A DNA stretch of 8,448 bases from an uncultured Pseudomonadota bacterium. GTDB lineage: Bacteria > Pseudomonadota > Gammaproteobacteria > Methylococcales > Methylomonadaceae. Position numbers and translations under genes: made by a program. Location: the NCBI GenBank assembly GCA_903931355.1, contig CAIZCB010000507.1, positions 1-8,448 on the forward strand. The letters run 5' to 3'. Positions within the stretch are counted from its first letter, which is position 1. The number at the start of each line of letters is the position of its first letter. Of this stretch, positions 6,671 through 8,448 are shown in pieces. The notes beneath the pieces were generated by a model that was given only the letters and a program-made list of their open reading frames with translations, was not told the DNA's origin and made no database searches.

Positions 6671-7258
6671 TTAGTTTCTAGCCTCAAGCTTTGGTCGGCA
6701 AGCGGCTAATTGGGTTTCGTAGCGACGGGCGCGATTTTGGACTTTTTGGGCAGTGGTCAATAACCATTGTTTATGCGAATGACTATTGCGTTGAAAACCG
6801 CCATGACCTTCGTGGTAGGCCAGATAAAGATTATGAGTATCGGTTTTGGGGAGTCCTAGTTTTTTGTTACTGATCGTGCAATACCAGCCAATGAAATCAC
6901 AGCTGTCAGAGAAATCAGTGCGATCAGCAAACCAGTGGCCGGTTTTTTGTTGATATTCTTTCCAAGTGCCGTTTTGAGCTTGCGGATAACCATAGGCGCT
7001 ACTGGAGCGAAACCAAGGGATAAAGCCCAAAATTAACGGTCGTGGCGGTTCGGCTGTAGCGACGAAGCTGGATTCTTGGTAAATAATCGCCATTTGTACA
7101 GGAATTGGAACGCCCCAACGTTTTTCTGTGCTGACGGCTGCTTCGTACCAATCATCTTTTTCATCAAAAATTTGGCAAATATTGTCTGGATGTTTTGGTG
7201 GCGTACTGGCGCAAGCCGATAAAAAAATCAAACTAATAATGATGAAAAGTCGTTGCAT
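6671..7258 (-). CDS. Lipoprotein with SLT (lysozyme-like) transglycosylase domain
   Basis: A 195-residue predicted outer-membrane lipoprotein. Residues 1-15 are a short hydrophobic signal peptide and the lipobox is LSAC with the lipidated Cys16; the next residue is Ala, with no Asp at +2 to hold it in the inner membrane. A lysozyme-like core follows: VQMAIIYQESSF (54-65) with Glu62 at the place of the catalytic glutamate of SLT transglycosylases, then SAYGYPQAQNGTWKEYQ, corresponding to the family's G-x-x-Q...T/W...Y segment, and LYLAYHEGHGG further on. The expected role is cleavage of peptidoglycan glycan strands in the periplasm. It is a small divergent SLT type and not the classic Slt70 or MltC. 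The ATG at 7258 has GGAG 8 bases before it. It follows the TrpD2-like gene by 33 bases, which suggests co-transcription. Activity is inferred from the motif only. Confidence 0.85.
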   Translation of the reverse strand: MQRLFIIISLIFLSACASTPPKHPDNICQIFDEKDDWYEAAVSTEKRWGVPIPVQMAIIYQESSFVATAEPPRPLILGFIPWFRSSSAYGYPQAQNGTWKEYQQKTGHWFADRTDFSDSCDFIGWYCTISNKKLGLPKTDTHNLYLAYHEGHGGFQRNSHSHKQWLLTTAQKVQNRARRYETQLAACRPKLEARN

Positions 7259-7291
7259 GAAGCCTGCTCCACCTGTGAGGTTTTATTGAGA

Positions 7292-8293
7292 TTAGCTAAA
7301 GCGGTTTAGATTACGGTTAAGCCAAAATTGTTCCGCTAACTGATGCGCTTGTTGCTGGCTTTCGGCTTTGCCGAGTAATTGCAAGGCAATTGCGGCAGTG
7401 CCAATCACGGTTGCTTGGGCAAATTCATCGTCCACTTCGCCTTGCCAAACTTGGATTAGTTGTTGAGGATCTAATTGTTCGGCTTTCATGTGTCGGCGGG
7501 CAAATAAAGCTGGCCACGTTTCGTCAATCAATTCGCCGTTGTGAACGCTTTGTACCAAACATTCGACATCAGGATTGCGCTCGGTTTCGCCGCCTTCGCC
7601 CTTTAAAACTGCCATGTGCGGTTGATTGAGCAATAGCGCTGCGTTTTGATGAACTTGGCGGTAACTGGGGTGAAAAATTCCTTGAATGCTGTGTTGGGCA
7701 TTAAATGGATTCAGCAATCTCACCAAAGTATGCACAGGTGAACGCAAGCCCATCACTGGCCGTAAATTGATCATTTCGTATAGCGGTGAGCAAATGTGTT
7801 GTAACGATAAATAGCTGAAATTAGTTGCTGCTAATTGTTGCTCTGCTTCGGCAATCGAATTGGCTGGGCTGATTTTCAGGGTTTCTAAAGCTTTTTCGGT
7901 ATAAAGCCGACCTTCGGTATGGCCGCCAGCTCCGTGCATAAAGACTTTGATGCCGTTTTCAGCGAGTAACAAAGTCGAAAGCAAAAACCAAGGTAAATGC
8001 CGGCGTTTGCCTGCGTAAGATGACCAGTCTAAGTCAGCTAATGTCGGCCGATTGTTGCAACCAATGCTGTCACGAGCCGCTTCTACAAAGCCTGCTAATT
8101 CTTCGCGGGTTTCTTCTTTAATCCGCATCAACATTAAGAATGCGCCTAATTGAATCTCTTGCACTTGATCGGCAAGGATCATTTGCATGGCTCGGTAGGC
8201 TTCGTCTTGGGTTAGGTCGCGGGAACCTTTTTTGCCTTTGCCAAGGATTTTGATGAATTCAGCAAAGGGATGTTCGGTAGAAGTTAGGCTCAT
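7292..8293 (-). CDS. ybiB: TrpD2/YbiB-type protein (anthranilate phosphoribosyltransferase-like fold)
   Basis: A 333-residue member of the TrpD2 (YbiB) branch of the nucleoside phosphorylase/TrpD fold; E. coli YbiB has 320. The N-terminal helical domain runs to about residue 85. The alpha/beta domain begins with SYAGKRRHLPWFLLST (92-107), and KGEGGETERNP (231-241) is a typical family motif. In true TrpD the PRPP loop is GTGGD at the place where this protein has YAGKRRH, so it should not be an active anthranilate phosphoribosyltransferase. No tryptophan genes are nearby. E. coli YbiB is known to bind nucleic acids without sequence specificity and to belong to the LexA regulon. Here the ATG overlaps the ctaB stop as ATGA with no clear ribosome site, so translation is coupled to ctaB, and I see no LexA-type box in the 155 bases upstream. 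The true substrate is unknown. Confidence 0.9.
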   Translation of the reverse strand: MSLTSTEHPFAEFIKILGKGKKGSRDLTQDEAYRAMQMILADQVQEIQLGAFLMLMRIKEETREELAGFVEAARDSIGCNNRPTLADLDWSSYAGKRRHLPWFLLSTLLLAENGIKVFMHGAGGHTEGRLYTEKALETLKISPANSIAEAEQQLAATNFSYLSLQHICSPLYEMINLRPVMGLRSPVHTLVRLLNPFNAQHSIQGIFHPSYRQVHQNAALLLNQPHMAVLKGEGGETERNPDVECLVQSVHNGELIDETWPALFARRHMKAEQLDPQQLIQVWQGEVDDEFAQATVIGTAAIALQLLGKAESQQQAHQLAEQFWLNRNLNRFS

Positions 8294-8448
8294 GTCAGCG
8301 AAATTTTAAAGTAATGGTCGATTAACAACGCCGCAAAAATTAGCATCAGGTAAATAATCGAATAGGCGAAAGTGCGCATGGCGGTTTTGTTGTCTTTTTT
8401 GCGCATCATTTGAATCGCAAAATATAAAAAACCAAAACCTAATAACAC
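8290..8448 (-). CDS. ctaB: Protoheme IX farnesyltransferase (heme O synthase), C-terminus only
   Basis: The last 52 codons of a gene entering from the right edge; the frame is open from 8448 to TGA at 8292-8290. The residues are mostly hydrophobic: a membrane segment ending FGFLYFAIQMMR, a short charged loop KKDNKTAMRTF, and a final segment AYSIIYLMLIFAALLIDHYF followed by KISLT. The MRTFxYSIxYLxLxFAALLxDHY ending is the usual C-terminus of proteobacterial CtaB/CyoE. This UbiA-family inner-membrane enzyme adds a farnesyl group to heme B to give heme O for heme-copper oxidases. The catalytic Asp-rich motifs lie upstream, outside the window, and cannot be checked. The stop overlaps the next ATG as ATGA. 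Cytochrome c oxidase assembly genes would be expected just outside the window. Confidence 0.85.
   Translation of the reverse strand: MLLGFGFLYFAIQMMRKKDNKTAMRTFAYSIIYLMLIFAALLIDHYFKISLT

Noticed and set aside
8290..8448. LexA-controlled promoter for the TrpD2/YbiB-type gene
   Set aside because: I see no CTGT-N8-ACAG box in the visible upstream sequence, and the gene overlaps ctaB, so it has no room for its own promoter outside ctaB.

Overview
The window reads as an ordinary, tightly packed chromosomal segment of a gammaproteobacterium of moderate GC. The order hemC-hemD-hemX-hemY, a fused RlmKL 23S rRNA methyltransferase and a proteobacterial-type CtaB/CyoE C-terminus all point there. The protein flavour would suit a Methylococcales-like lineage, but that is an impression and not something the sequence proves. 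Every gene I can support is on the minus strand, so transcription runs from high to low coordinates. No stretch longer than about 125 bases lacks a gene. I see no tRNA, rRNA, IS element, CRISPR array or phage gene.

Layout in the direction of transcription. (1) 8448-6110: the C-terminal end of heme O synthase (ctaB), a TrpD2/YbiB-type protein overlapping it by 4 bases, a small lipoprotein with a lysozyme-like (SLT) fold, and a membrane-anchored FKBP prolyl isomerase. Gaps are 33 and 38 bases, so this looks like one operon, and it ends at a strong hairpin (6073-6099). (2) 6052-5541: a two-gene type II toxin-antitoxin cassette (antitoxin then ParE/RelE-fold toxin, 4-base overlap), the only accessory-looking element. 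(3) 5472-3008: rlmL (rlmKL) and acylphosphatase, overlapping by 4 bases. (4) 2884-1: hemC, hemD, hemX and the first codons of hemY, overlapping or closely spaced. A 123-base leader before hemC holds a candidate promoter element and a clear hairpin.

The heme genes work together. HemC polymerises porphobilinogen to hydroxymethylbilane and HemD closes it to uroporphyrinogen III. HemX and HemY are membrane proteins of the same locus without a settled catalytic role. CtaB, at the other end of the window, farnesylates heme B to heme O for terminal oxidases. The genes between are housekeeping functions for rRNA modification, envelope and protein folding. Several starts are not ATG (hemX GTG, hemD GTG, hemC TTG, fkbp GTG), and in three cases a visible Shine-Dalgarno sequence supports the choice.

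I did not find a convincing undescribed system. The points most worth a second look are the hemC leader hairpin, the two dyads between the FKBP gene and the antitoxin, the degenerate PRPP site of the TrpD2-like protein, and the shortened membrane-anchored FKBP.
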